Notes under the pieces: generated by a model | Database searches by the model: none | Told to the model about the DNA's origin: nothing | The model's input: the letters and a program-made list of their open reading frames with translations, nothing else | Assembly (NCBI RefSeq): GCF_022321485.1 | Contig: NZ_JAKOGG010000022.1 | Location: 1 to 64,000 of the forward strand | Length of the DNA: 64,000 nt | From: Shewanella electrica | Lineage (GTDB): Bacteria; Pseudomonadota; Gammaproteobacteria; Enterobacterales; Shewanellaceae | Direction: 5' to 3' | Part shown: piece by piece, positions 29,772 to 37,671 of the stretch | Numbering within the stretch: position 1 is the first letter of the stretch | How the letters are laid out: every line of letters starts with the position of its first letter | Made by a program: the position numbers and the translations under genes

Positions 29772-30139
29772 GCTGCGGCCTCCTCGGATAACTCAATGCA
29801 GAGTAGGGTGGCTAACTGCTGTGGCGGCACGTCGATGGCGTCAGCCATATCCAACACAAAGGCTTCGCCTTGGTAGTCAAAGCTCATGCGGTTATCAAAC
29901 CAGTTGATCAATCCACCAAAGCAGGGATAGTCATCACCTTCACTTGGTGTTAAGTTCACATAACGTGATGTTTGTGCGTGTATTTCCCAACAGTTCTGGC
30001 ATGTTTTAAAACTGGCGGGTTCGCCATCCCATACGCCCGAGGTAAAGGCATATTGCTCACCTTGGTTGATGGTTTGGTCGCACTCACAACATAGGTGTGC
30101 AATACGAGCGGTGCGGGTGCGAGTTGATTGGCAGTCCAT
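29768..30139 (-). CDS. phage zinc-ribbon-like protein
   Basis: 123 residues. Two cysteine pairs, AHLCCECDQTINQGEQY and FKTCQNCWEIHAQ, look like a zinc ribbon. The rest is acidic, with no further domain seen. It overlaps the next gene by four bases and follows the first operon gene after nine. Confidence 0.6.
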   Translation of the reverse strand: MDCQSTRTRTARIAHLCCECDQTINQGEQYAFTSGVWDGEPASFKTCQNCWEIHAQTSRYVNLTPSEGDDYPCFGGLINWFDNRMSFDYQGEAFVLDMADAIDVPPQQLATLLCIELSEEAAA

Positions 30140-30148
30140 GTCGGCCTC

Positions 30149-30475
30149 CTACGCGATTGCGTGGCTAAAGAGGGTGTGAATGGCGGCAGCATTGTGGTTG
30201 CTGCGCCAGATGGTCACTTGGTAATTGCTGCTGTTTACCCGAAGGGCAAAGTGCTCACCAAGGTCGCCAGCGCAATCGATATACACCTTGTCGAACCGTT
30301 GGCTTGGGTGGTGTTGGTAGAGGTACTTTTCCAACTCTGCCACGCGTTGCTGTACCCGTGGGCAGTCCATTGGATTGCGGTGTTTGGTCATCAAGCAGGC
30401 AAAGCGCAGTGACACTAACAAGCGGTGTTCGGCGCGTTCCTTCGCGGTGCTTGGATTGGTGGTCAGAATTGGCAT
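30149..30475 (-). CDS. first gene of the leftward early operon, unknown function
   Basis: 108 residues, including CPRVQQRVAELEKYLYQHHPSQRFDKVYIDCAGDLGEHF and a C-terminus WRSNHNAAAIHTLFSHAIA. It takes the place of lambda N directly after the leftward promoter, but shows no arginine-rich N-like motif, so an antiterminator role is not supported. Confidence 0.6.
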   Translation of the reverse strand: MPILTTNPSTAKERAEHRLLVSLRFACLMTKHRNPMDCPRVQQRVAELEKYLYQHHPSQRFDKVYIDCAGDLGEHFALRVNSSNYQVTIWRSNHNAAAIHTLFSHAIA

Positions 30476-30509
30476 GGTCCCGTCCTCTGGTTAAGTGGTA
30501 CGGGATAAA

Positions 30510-30536
30510 GTTAAGATCTCTTTACTTTTTGGTCAA
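30510..30536 (-). promoter_or_regulatory. leftward early promoter PL with operator
   Basis: On the minus strand TTGACC (30530-30535), a 17-base spacer containing AAAAGTAAAGAG, and TAACTT (30507-30512) form a promoter for the leftward operon. The spacer and -10 are nearly identical to those of the rightward promoter at 34839-34867, so both should bind the same repressor. A further GGTAAAG half-site lies at 30569-30575. Confidence 0.75.
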
Positions 30537-30619
30537 GCTATATTTAGAAAAAATGGACCAAAATGTTCGGTAAAGATTCAAACATGTCATATAACACTAT
30601 GAATTAATTTGGAATAGTG

Positions 30620-30647
30620 TTGACAGTAGTACTGCTGGCAGTACTCA
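30620..30647 (+). promoter_or_regulatory. promoter of the ABC-3C cassette with embedded palindrome
   Basis: TTGACA at 30620-30625, a 16-base spacer and TACTCA at 30642-30647. The spacer contains AGTACTGC-TG-GCAGTACT (30628-30645), a perfect eight-base inverted repeat overlapping the -10, so a dimeric repressor could shut it off. This palindrome does not match the PL/PR operators. Confidence 0.55.
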
Positions 30648-30670
30648 ATTAGAACTCTCAAGGATTGAAG

Positions 30671-31858
30671 ATGAGTATATCGTCAAATGCTCCACGCGAA
30701 CAAAACGGCAGAGACTCGTTCGCTAGGTATAGGGCTCAAGTTAAATCTGCTGCCATAGAATCATTGAAGATCCTAGAAGGGCAGGATATCGATAAAGTCT
30801 ATTGTGACTTTCAAGATGATTTTGTCGTGAGAAAAATCAATGGTGAAAGTCATGTTTTTTTGTTCTATCAGGTTAAAACTAAAAATAAACAGAACTATAA
30901 TTGGACAGTCAATGATCTTTTTAAATTCATTAAAAGAGGGAGTAAAGAATTAGAAGAGAACGCAGAAGCATTTAAAGATAGTTTTATCGGAAAATTATTA
31001 GTTCATACAGTTATTTTCGATGAGGAATGTAGTTCAGTTATTTTTCAAACTAATGTCAACACAGAGAACGATGTTGAGGAAATACTTGAAGATATATCAA
31101 AGCTAAAGTTTGAAGACAAATATGTAAAAATAATCCTTGATTGTTTCAATATTGCATTTAAGCGAGAAATTGAAGCAAAGGGCAAGGAAAAATTTTCAAT
31201 TGAAGAGATTAAGTCGAGCCTGTCAAAGTTAAGGGTTCACTGTGATGTTCATTATCTGAAAAATGGTATAGATAATTTTGATTCAATAGCTAAAGAATAT
31301 ATATACAAATATAGCGAAGTTGAATTGAGCTATCATGATGCAAAAGAGATAGCGATTAAGCTTCTAGAATTAATTTCAGAGAAATCTAGCGGTGTTATTA
31401 AAACTATTAACGAAAACGAAGTTAATGAAAAGGCTGGTGTTGGAATTGAAGAGTTATTAAAAATACTGAGTATATCATTAGATGCATATCAAATACTAAA
31501 AGAAAGTAATGATGAAAATAGCATTAAAAGTGTATCTATAATTCAACGTTCATTAAGCCGAGGTGGTGCTAGTAATGAGCAGATAAAATTTTGTAGTCAA
31601 TGTAAAACAAAGTGGGATATCTGGTTGAGGAATAATAGGCACATTATTACCGACTTTGAATATATTTGTCTTACTGAAAAAATTTCAGATGTGGTCTACA
31701 ATATTAGAGGTGGCAATGGTAATATAAAACTGTCAAATTTAAAAGTCGAACTTGAAAAGTTAACATCTGAATTACGCAGTGAAAACTTACTTTTCGATTT
31801 GGATACTGAAACATTAATGGGTTCATTTTTCTCTCTAATAATTAAAGGTGTAGCATGA
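30671..31858 (+). CDS. ABC-3C effector: Cap4/DUF4297-like dsDNA nuclease protein
   Basis: 395 residues. The N-terminal 120 residues resemble the Cap4/DUF4297 nuclease domain, a PD-(D/E)XK variant: PREQNGRDSFARYRAQ at 8-23, CDFQDDF at 45-51 and YQVKTKNK at 66-73, giving the acidic and QxK catalytic residues. The C-terminal part is helical with a possible CSQCKTKWDIW zinc motif and would contact the partners. ATG 30671 follows AAGGA. Very AT-rich compared with neighbours. The stop overlaps the next start (ATGA). Action as a DNA-degrading effector is inferred. Confidence 0.7.
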   Translation: MSISSNAPREQNGRDSFARYRAQVKSAAIESLKILEGQDIDKVYCDFQDDFVVRKINGESHVFLFYQVKTKNKQNYNWTVNDLFKFIKRGSKELEENAEAFKDSFIGKLLVHTVIFDEECSSVIFQTNVNTENDVEEILEDISKLKFEDKYVKIILDCFNIAFKREIEAKGKEKFSIEEIKSSLSKLRVHCDVHYLKNGIDNFDSIAKEYIYKYSEVELSYHDAKEIAIKLLELISEKSSGVIKTINENEVNEKAGVGIEELLKILSISLDAYQILKESNDENSIKSVSIIQRSLSRGGASNEQIKFCSQCKTKWDIWLRNNRHIITDFEYICLTEKISDVVYNIRGGNGNIKLSNLKVELEKLTSELRSENLLFDLDTETLMGSFFSLIIKGVA

Positions 31859-32343
31859 ATATAGATAACTTTTTTCAGAGTGTTGAGGAAAATGGTGCAT
31901 CTTTAATTATATCATCTAAGCATCAAAGCAATAGTTACGTTCTCAGTAACGAAGCACTATTTCAACTTCCTTTGATTAGCTTAATAGTTTTAATTTTAGC
32001 AAAGGATAGAAGAAAGCCAAATGTATCTGAAATTGGGCAGTTAGTCGGTGAAAGTATTTTGAGTTGTATGACTAGTTTAAATAAGTCTGATCAGCATATT
32101 CATTGGTCAGCTAATCTAAGGATTAGAACTGTAAAGGCAATAAGTTTTTTAGAACAAGCCAATTTAATTATTGTCAATAATAGAAAGGCCAAAATTAATA
32201 TTACAGACTTAGGAAAAAAGGTTGTCGATAAAGCATTGAGTTGGGATGATAACCTTTCCTATAATTTAAATATGATAAGCCGTTCATATCGAAATATATG
32301 TGTCGCTAAAAAATTGGATCTAGAATTATATGAAACTAATTAG
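31855..32343 (+). CDS. ABC-3C middle component
   Basis: 162 residues. A winged-helix-like segment LRIRTVKAISFLEQANLIIVNNRKAKINITDLGKKVVDKAL lies at about 89-129, the pattern of middle components of ABC-three-component systems. It is coupled on both sides (4-base overlap before, 14-base overlap after), so stoichiometric expression with the nuclease and ATPase is likely. Its job in the family is thought to be bridging effector and ATPase. Confidence 0.65.
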   Translation: MNIDNFFQSVEENGASLIISSKHQSNSYVLSNEALFQLPLISLIVLILAKDRRKPNVSEIGQLVGESILSCMTSLNKSDQHIHWSANLRIRTVKAISFLEQANLIIVNNRKAKINITDLGKKVVDKALSWDDNLSYNLNMISRSYRNICVAKKLDLELYETN

Positions 32344-34102
32344 TCTTAAAATTAATGGTAAAGGTTTAAATGGTCTTGAGTCCGATACGCTATTGTTTAG
32401 TGAGCATATAACCCAATTATTTGGGCCCAATGGAAGCGGCAAAACTCCTTTGATTCAATCTATAGCGTTTTGTTTGGGTTATCCATGCGTTTTCAGAGAA
32501 GAGATTTATGCGAGATGCCTCAATGCAGAATTGACAATTCAATGTGGTAAAGACCAATACCGCTTCAAACGAAAATTTATCGAGAATGATTTAGATTTAG
32601 AAGTATTAACTAATGGAATAAATAAACAACATTTCTTCGATGAAAAATCATTTTCACTTTTTATATTTGAAGTTTTAAATTTAAAAGTAAGTGATTTGAT
32701 AACAATCGGTAATAAGGCAACGATGCCTTATATGTCTACACTTTTACCAATTTTCTATCTAGACCAAGATGACGGTTATCATGATATATATCATGCTAGA
32801 AGCTTTATTAAAGATCAGTATTCAGAAATGCTTAGAATGCTATTTAGACTTCCCCCTAAGCATTCTTTCGATGAAAAACGAGGTAAAATCTTAGCTAAGG
32901 AAAAATTGGACTTTCATGATAACAAAGTTCAAATTGCTAAACGAGAATATAATCTCATGAAAGAGGATATATCATCTATCCCATTATCTTATGTTGAGAT
33001 TGATAGACAAATTGAATCTTTAGATGTTGAACTGGAGAATCTAAAAAGATTTGGTATGTCTAATAATTCAAAACTCAATGTTTATGACAAAATTATATCA
33101 AAGCATTTATTTTCGATTAAAAATATCGAGAATGAAATGAATCAAATTGAAAGGCGTAATGATGGTGTTAGTAAAATAGTTTCTGAGATTGAGTCAGAAA
33201 TTGAAACATTGAATTTGAATGAAGAATCTAGACGTGTTTTCTTATCTTTTGAAGAAATATGTTCTTCACCTGATTGTAAGCTGTTTTCTAAAAGTTCTGA
33301 ATCTTATAGTAAAAACTTATTGTATTTAAGAGACCAAATCAAAGATTTACAGCGTAATTCACAAAGTGATCAAGTTCTTCATGAACAGTTATCTATACAA
33401 AAAGATAATCTACTTGATCTGGTAGAACAGTTAGAATTAGAAAAAGAGGAGTCCACAGAAAAATCTGAAGCAGCTAAAATAGTTGAAGCGAGTTCAAAAA
33501 TAAAAAATGAACTTTTTGGATTACAGCAAATGAAATCGGAAATTGATAGATTTAACGATTATGAAAGTAAGTTGGTAAAAATAATAAGTGAACGTGATAA
33601 TGCTTTTGAATATCACAAGTCGTTTAATAAACGAGGTAATACACCAACTGAAATATATAAACTCAGATCTAAATTTTCTGATTTATTTGTCGATTGGCTG
33701 GATAGTTTAGAAACTATAAATGTAAGTAGAAATATTAATTTCTCTAGTGAATTCATTCCTATATTAGGACAGGAAAGTGTAACTAAATTAAAGGGAAGCA
33801 CTAGAGCTAGGGTTGTTCTTGCATATCATGCTGCTTTATTCGAACTTATGATTTCATCTGGATTTAGGTATCTAGAATTTTTGATTTTAGATACCCCTCA
33901 GCAACATCAAATGCATGTTGTTGATTTGGATAAATACTTAGATAAGCTAAAAAAACTAGCGGAAAAATATGGTATTCAAATAATATTTTCAACTACAGAA
34001 TATAGATATTACGGTGATGCTGTTGATATTGATTGGATACCTAAGTTCGATGGTGAAAAACAAAAGATGTTCATGAGAGTTAAAAACTCAGAAATATTAT
34101 AG
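32330..34102 (+). CDS. ABC-3C SMC/RecN-like ATPase
   Basis: 590 residues. Walker A GPNGSGKT at 32-39 follows an SMC-like N-terminus; a long coiled-coil region from about 180 to 440 carries a zinc-hook-like CSSPDC near 310; the degenerate signature LKGSTRAR is at 487 and Walker B FLILDTPQQ near 518-525, where the usual DE is DT as in ABC-3C ATPases. It probably senses invading DNA or replication structures and licenses the nuclease. It ends by overlapping the convergent repressor gene by six bases. AT-rich. Confidence 0.75.
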   Translation: MKLISLKINGKGLNGLESDTLLFSEHITQLFGPNGSGKTPLIQSIAFCLGYPCVFREEIYARCLNAELTIQCGKDQYRFKRKFIENDLDLEVLTNGINKQHFFDEKSFSLFIFEVLNLKVSDLITIGNKATMPYMSTLLPIFYLDQDDGYHDIYHARSFIKDQYSEMLRMLFRLPPKHSFDEKRGKILAKEKLDFHDNKVQIAKREYNLMKEDISSIPLSYVEIDRQIESLDVELENLKRFGMSNNSKLNVYDKIISKHLFSIKNIENEMNQIERRNDGVSKIVSEIESEIETLNLNEESRRVFLSFEEICSSPDCKLFSKSSESYSKNLLYLRDQIKDLQRNSQSDQVLHEQLSIQKDNLLDLVEQLELEKEESTEKSEAAKIVEASSKIKNELFGLQQMKSEIDRFNDYESKLVKIISERDNAFEYHKSFNKRGNTPTEIYKLRSKFSDLFVDWLDSLETINVSRNINFSSEFIPILGQESVTKLKGSTRARVVLAYHAALFELMISSGFRYLEFLILDTPQQHQMHVVDLDKYLDKLKKLAEKYGIQIIFSTTEYRYYGDAVDIDWIPKFDGEKQKMFMRVKNSEIL

Positions 34103-34789
34103 TAAAACAGAATACCAAAACACTCTGCCAATAACGGTGATCACTTTTGCTTGGTCACCGTTATAACTTTCATCAGGGTATTCATCTTGGTTGTAGCTGC
34201 GCAGGCGCAAGCCATTGCCTGGCAGCGTGTAGAGTAGTTTGACGCGCAACATGCCATCATGATTGATGGCGTACATTTTTCCATCAACAATAGTTTTGTT
34301 GGCTGTATCAATGCCCACAGTACTGCCACTTGGTAGTACTGGCTCCATGCTGCCACCTGATACTTTCACACAAGCAACGGCGCTATGATCAACACCTTGG
34401 CTGCGAAGGGTGGACTTGGAAAAGCGTAGTTTAGGACCATGATTTTCGATATCAGCTATGATGCCATTGCCCGCCGACAGCTTAACTTCTGTGTAGAAGG
34501 GTACTTCTACTTCATCTTTATCAAGCGGCGTGCTGTTGTCCCACGTTGCCATTTCGCCTTGAAATGATGCGTCTGCAGAAGGACTATTTTTATCCTCAAC
34601 ACCATAAAGTAGGAATGATGACGATGTGCTCAGTGCTTTGCAAAGCTTGTGCATGTTCTCGCCAGCGGGCGAAGTAATACCGTTCTCCCACTGGGATACA
34701 GTTGCTTTGGTTACACCAACACGTTTGCCTAAAGCTTCTTGTGACAGCTTCAGTTCTTTACGTCTGGTTTTGATTCGTTCATTCATCAT
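34097..34789 (-). CDS. CI-like phage repressor with S24 autocleavage domain
   Basis: 230 residues. An HTH (SQEALGKRVGVTKATVSQWE at 16-35) is followed by a linker and a LexA/CI-type peptidase: cleavage site Ala-Gly at 106-107, Ser147 in SGGSMEP and Lys184 in MLRVKLLY. It should hold PL and PR silent and be cleaved during the SOS response. ATG follows GCTAAACT without a ribosome binding site, so it may be leaderless, as lambda cI from PRM. It converges with the ABC-3C ATPase. Confidence 0.93.
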   Translation of the reverse strand: MMNERIKTRRKELKLSQEALGKRVGVTKATVSQWENGITSPAGENMHKLCKALSTSSSFLLYGVEDKNSPSADASFQGEMATWDNSTPLDKDEVEVPFYTEVKLSAGNGIIADIENHGPKLRFSKSTLRSQGVDHSAVACVKVSGGSMEPVLPSGSTVGIDTANKTIVDGKMYAINHDGMLRVKLLYTLPGNGLRLRSYNQDEYPDESYNGDQAKVITVIGRVFWYSVLL

Positions 34790-34826
34790 AGTTTAGCAAT
34801 CTTAACTTTCATCAAGTCAATTGTCC

Positions 34827-34867
34827 TTTACTTTTCTGTTGACTGAAAAGTAAAGAGGTCTTAACCT
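34827..34867 (+). promoter_or_regulatory. rightward early promoter PR and operators OR
   Basis: TTGACT (34839-34844), 17 bases and TAACCT (34862-34867) form PR. The spacer GAAAAGTAAAGAGGTCT matches the PL spacer except for two bases. CTTTACTTTTC at 34827-34837 and GAAAAGTAAAG at 34845-34855 are inverted copies, giving two operator half-sites around the -35. cI is read leftward from the same 108-base region. Confidence 0.78.
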
Positions 34868-34897
34868 TGGCTTTACTTATGGCAAAGGAGGCTTCTG

Positions 34898-35092
34898 ATG
34901 AAAACGTCGATGGCTATTGCTCATTTCAAAACTGCTACAGCGTTAGCCAAGGCGTTGGGCATTTCAAAATCTTCTGTATCTCAATGGGGCGATAACGTCC
35001 CACCACTCAGAGCGTATCAGCTAGAACGCATCACCAATGGCCAGTTAACGGCTGACGACTCGCAAAATGACGGCGAGCAGCAAGCCGCCTAA
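34898..35092 (+). CDS. Cro-like regulator
   Basis: 64 residues with a HTH in FKTATALAKALGISKSSVSQWGDNVPPLRAYQLERIT, the YdaS/Cro pattern. AAAGGAGG precedes the start and PR lies 30 bases upstream. It probably opposes the repressor to start lytic growth. Confidence 0.85.
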   Translation: MKTSMAIAHFKTATALAKALGISKSSVSQWGDNVPPLRAYQLERITNGQLTADDSQNDGEQQAA

Positions 35093-35121
35093 ACACCATA
35101 AACCTGAAAGGGAGTTTAGCT

Positions 35122-35709
35122 ATGAATCACAAATCACGCCTCGACTTGTTAATGGTCGCTATTCACCGCTGGTTGGAGTTGCCCAAAGTCAGCCGCCGCG
35201 CGTTGGCGGTTGAGGTAGTGGATGCCGCCGAACGCTTGGGTTTTATGCCTCGGTTAGCGCAAGAGGGCATTTGCTTTGCTAAAACCGCAGACCCGTATAA
35301 CGACGGGCGTATTAACGCGCAAAAGCTGTTCCGTTGGCTCGGGCAATATGAAGAAAACCACCCGATGCCAGATCGCTTGTTCCATGTTGAGCAAGTGCTG
35401 TTGGCGGCGATGCCGAAGCATTTGCGCTTGTGGTACTTGAACGAGGTTTACGCAGTGTGCGGTGTAACGGTGGTGGCGGATAACTGCAGCGATGCGGTGG
35501 CGATTAGTGCCAGCCAAATGGCAGCGGCACTGACGAAAGAGAACAGCGAGGCGCAGATTGCGGTGATCAACTTGGGCGCGGCGCCGAACCGCCACCAAGT
35601 GACGGAATGCCACCGTGAATTGCGCGAAAGCCGCGCGACCACGCAAGCGAGCATTGATTTGCTGGAATCTGAATTCCCGTACCTGAAACGCGGGGTAGCG
35701 GTGCAATGA
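35122..35709 (+). CDS. phage early protein, YdaT/CII-position regulator candidate
   Basis: 195 residues. The segment YNDGRINAQKLFRWLGQYEENHPMPDRLFHVEQVLLAAMPKHLRLWYLNEVY resembles the YdaT-type proteins that follow YdaS/Cro in lambdoid prophages; identity is not certain. GGGAG precedes ATG 35122. It lies in the CII position and overlaps the next gene by four bases. Confidence 0.55.
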   Translation: MNHKSRLDLLMVAIHRWLELPKVSRRALAVEVVDAAERLGFMPRLAQEGICFAKTADPYNDGRINAQKLFRWLGQYEENHPMPDRLFHVEQVLLAAMPKHLRLWYLNEVYAVCGVTVVADNCSDAVAISASQMAAALTKENSEAQIAVINLGAAPNRHQVTECHRELRESRATTQASIDLLESEFPYLKRGVAVQ

Positions 35710-35906
35710 ATGATGCCGATCGCGCGCAAGCGGAAATAGAACGCTTTAGCCAGTTAAGCATTGCGCAGTTACGCCAGCGGCCAGCGCCAAAAGCCAATGG
35801 CTTGTGCCTGTACTGCCAAGCGCGGGTGGCTAACGGGGTGTTGTTTTGCGATAGCGATTGCCGCGATGACTTTGAACGTTTAGCACGACGTAAGGCGAGG
35901 GCGTGA
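35706..35906 (+). CDS. small zinc-finger phage protein
   Basis: 66 residues with CLYCQARVANGVLFCDSDC, two CxxC/CxxxC pairs forming a treble-clef-like finger in the C-terminal half. Starts by ATGA overlap. DNA or RNA binding is plausible but unproven. Confidence 0.65.
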   Translation: MNDADRAQAEIERFSQLSIAQLRQRPAPKANGLCLYCQARVANGVLFCDSDCRDDFERLARRKARA

Positions 35907-35908
35907 GC

Positions 35909-36262
35909 ATGGATGACTTGGATTTGATGGAAATGGACGTGCGCCATGCGTTGGCGACCGAGAACCGCAACGCGGTGTTGCATGCCTGTGTGAGTGGCTT
36001 ATCGCCGGTGGCGCAAATGCGGTTATGGGCGCAGTTGGAATATACGCATCAGCTGTATTTGAACGCGCTGGATATTGAGCCGTACACGGTAGAACGCGGC
36101 GAGGCGATTTTGGTGTTTGAACAAGCATCGCGTGATTTAGATGCGTTGATCCGTGAGGTGGAGCTGGACGAACAGCACCGATTAATGCGGGTGAGCGTGT
36201 GGCGTGATGTTAAACGCTGGCTTTGCTTGGAGTGGCGCCGACTTGTAGCAGCGGTGAGTTAG
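35909..36262 (+). CDS. phage early protein of unknown function
   Basis: 117 residues, helical (ATENRNAVLHACVSGLSPVAQMRLWAQLEY), no domain recognised. ATG 35909 follows AAGGCGAGG; a GTG at 35903 overlaps the previous stop and is an alternative start. Confidence 0.55.
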   Translation: MDDLDLMEMDVRHALATENRNAVLHACVSGLSPVAQMRLWAQLEYTHQLYLNALDIEPYTVERGEAILVFEQASRDLDALIREVELDEQHRLMRVSVWRDVKRWLCLEWRRLVAAVS

Positions 36263-36286
36263 CTCACCTGTTTTGAGGGGAAATAT

Positions 36287-36550
36287 ATGGAAGCGAAAGA
36301 CTTGGATTTAACACGAGAGGATTCGGCTTTTGTGAATGAGCAGGCCGCGAAAGTGGTTATGCAGTTGCAGGAGTGGTTCAACGCGCGGCGTGACCACCTA
36401 ACCGGCATTGCTCAGCATGACGCTGAGGTAATCAAAATCGGTGATAAGGAAATTGATGACCCCGAATTTATTAGCGGTTTTCGGTTTGGTTTGAAGTTCG
36501 CTATGCACTTTTTCGGGGAGATGCCCATCAGCATTGATGACGGTGATTGA
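36287..36550 (+). CDS. phage early protein of unknown function
   Basis: 87 residues, acidic. GFRFGLKFAMHFFGEMPISIDDGD ends it. GAGGGG precedes the start. A GGTGAG palindrome lies just upstream at 36253-36274. Confidence 0.55.
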   Translation: MEAKDLDLTREDSAFVNEQAAKVVMQLQEWFNARRDHLTGIAQHDAEVIKIGDKEIDDPEFISGFRFGLKFAMHFFGEMPISIDDGD

Positions 36551-36551
36551 T

Positions 36552-36740
36552 ATGGAGCATGACGATTGCAAGGTGGTGCCAATTGGTGAGTCGCGTTGGC
36601 GCGCTGCTGAGCGGCGAGCACAGATTGAACGGATGGCTGCGATTGTGCGCTGTTCGCCCACGCTGTCGGCTGAAGCGATTGCGACATTGCTATATCACCA
36701 CGGCGCGAGATTGATTGATGGCGGCAATGACGCTGCCTAA
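36552..36740 (+). CDS. small phage early protein
   Basis: 62 residues, MEHDDCKVVPIGESRWRAAERRAQIERM onwards; no domain. The ATG one base after the previous stop is chosen; an ATG at 36537 in the same frame is possible. Confidence 0.45.
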   Translation: MEHDDCKVVPIGESRWRAAERRAQIERMAAIVRCSPTLSAEAIATLLYHHGARLIDGGNDAA

Positions 36741-36758
36741 TTGGAAAACGGGGGAAGT

Positions 36759-37280
36759 ATGGGAGAGCAAGATAAGTATACGCAGGCTCGTACTGCACTT
36801 GATGAGACGTTAACGCCTGCGCCTTTGAATGCTGAGTTGCCGTTGTGCAAGGTTTCAATGGCTGCTGATGGTGCGTGTTTTGACGGTATGAGCACCCACG
36901 AGATTTATGCGCGACGGATGCAATATTTACTCGCTAATGCGCTGATGGGCGCGTTGGAACGGCGTAATTGGGACGCGGCCATTGCGGCACATTTTGGTGA
37001 GGATGCTTTTAAAGCGCAGTTCAGTGATGTGGTGAGTGACGTTATCCGTAACGCGCTGATTGGCGAACGCGGTTTGTTGCTGCCTGCTGCGGCGGTTGAA
37101 TACTTTTTGGCGTATTTGGCGATGGAGCAAAGCCGTTGTGAGCGGGTAACGCTTGGTAAGCGTTATGAGCAGCCATTTGATGGACTTGAGGCGCACTTAA
37201 AACGCTGGGATGCACGGCGCGAAGTGTTTGGGCAATTGCGCGACAACTTACTGCGCAAACTGACTCAGGAGAGCATGTAA
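36759..37280 (+). CDS. phage early protein of unknown function
   Basis: 173 residues, MGEQDKYTQARTALDETL onwards, with a helical middle (EIYARRMQYLLANALMGALERRNWD). GGGGGAAGT precedes ATG 36759. Its 3' end overlaps the opposing gene 37265-37531 by 16 bases. Confidence 0.55.
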   Translation: MGEQDKYTQARTALDETLTPAPLNAELPLCKVSMAADGACFDGMSTHEIYARRMQYLLANALMGALERRNWDAAIAAHFGEDAFKAQFSDVVSDVIRNALIGERGLLLPAAAVEYFLAYLAMEQSRCERVTLGKRYEQPFDGLEAHLKRWDARREVFGQLRDNLLRKLTQESM

Positions 37281-37531
37281 TGACGAAAGTTCTTCTCTGT
37301 GCAGCCTGTGGCCTCAATAAAAACCTGCACTTGGTATTTTTCGGCGGGGTGGAAAATTGTTTGGCCGCCAACGTAATCCAACGGGCCATAAACAATGTCG
37401 TTGAGTTGGAAGTCGTAACAGTCCACCACGTTAAACACACTGATGCCCGTATCTTCAATGCTGACGGCTACCATGCCGCGCTTTTGGTTTATGGCAATCA
37501 CTCTGCCGTATTCATTGCGGTTTCTTGGCAT
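37265..37531 (-). CDS. OB/S1-fold-like small protein on the opposite strand
   Basis: 88 residues: MPRNRNEYGRVIAINQKRGMVAVSIEDT, FQLNDIVYGPLDYVGGQTIFHP. The alternation suggests a beta-barrel of S1/OB type. AAAGGA lies seven bases before the start, which the plus-strand frame over the same bases lacks. It points against the rightward operon, so it likely has its own promoter. Confidence 0.55.
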   Translation of the reverse strand: MPRNRNEYGRVIAINQKRGMVAVSIEDTGISVFNVVDCYDFQLNDIVYGPLDYVGGQTIFHPAEKYQVQVFIEATGCTEKNFRHYMLS

Positions 37532-37671
37532 ATCAAGTTCCTTTTGATGTTAGTAAAACGCCCACGCGATCTTGGCGGACTGGTGGGCGAGTGCTGCATG
37601 ACTTTGGAGAAAGAAATCAGCGGTTTGATATTAGCGCGGTTTTCTGGCCTTGCGCAATGCGGGGGTGGTTT

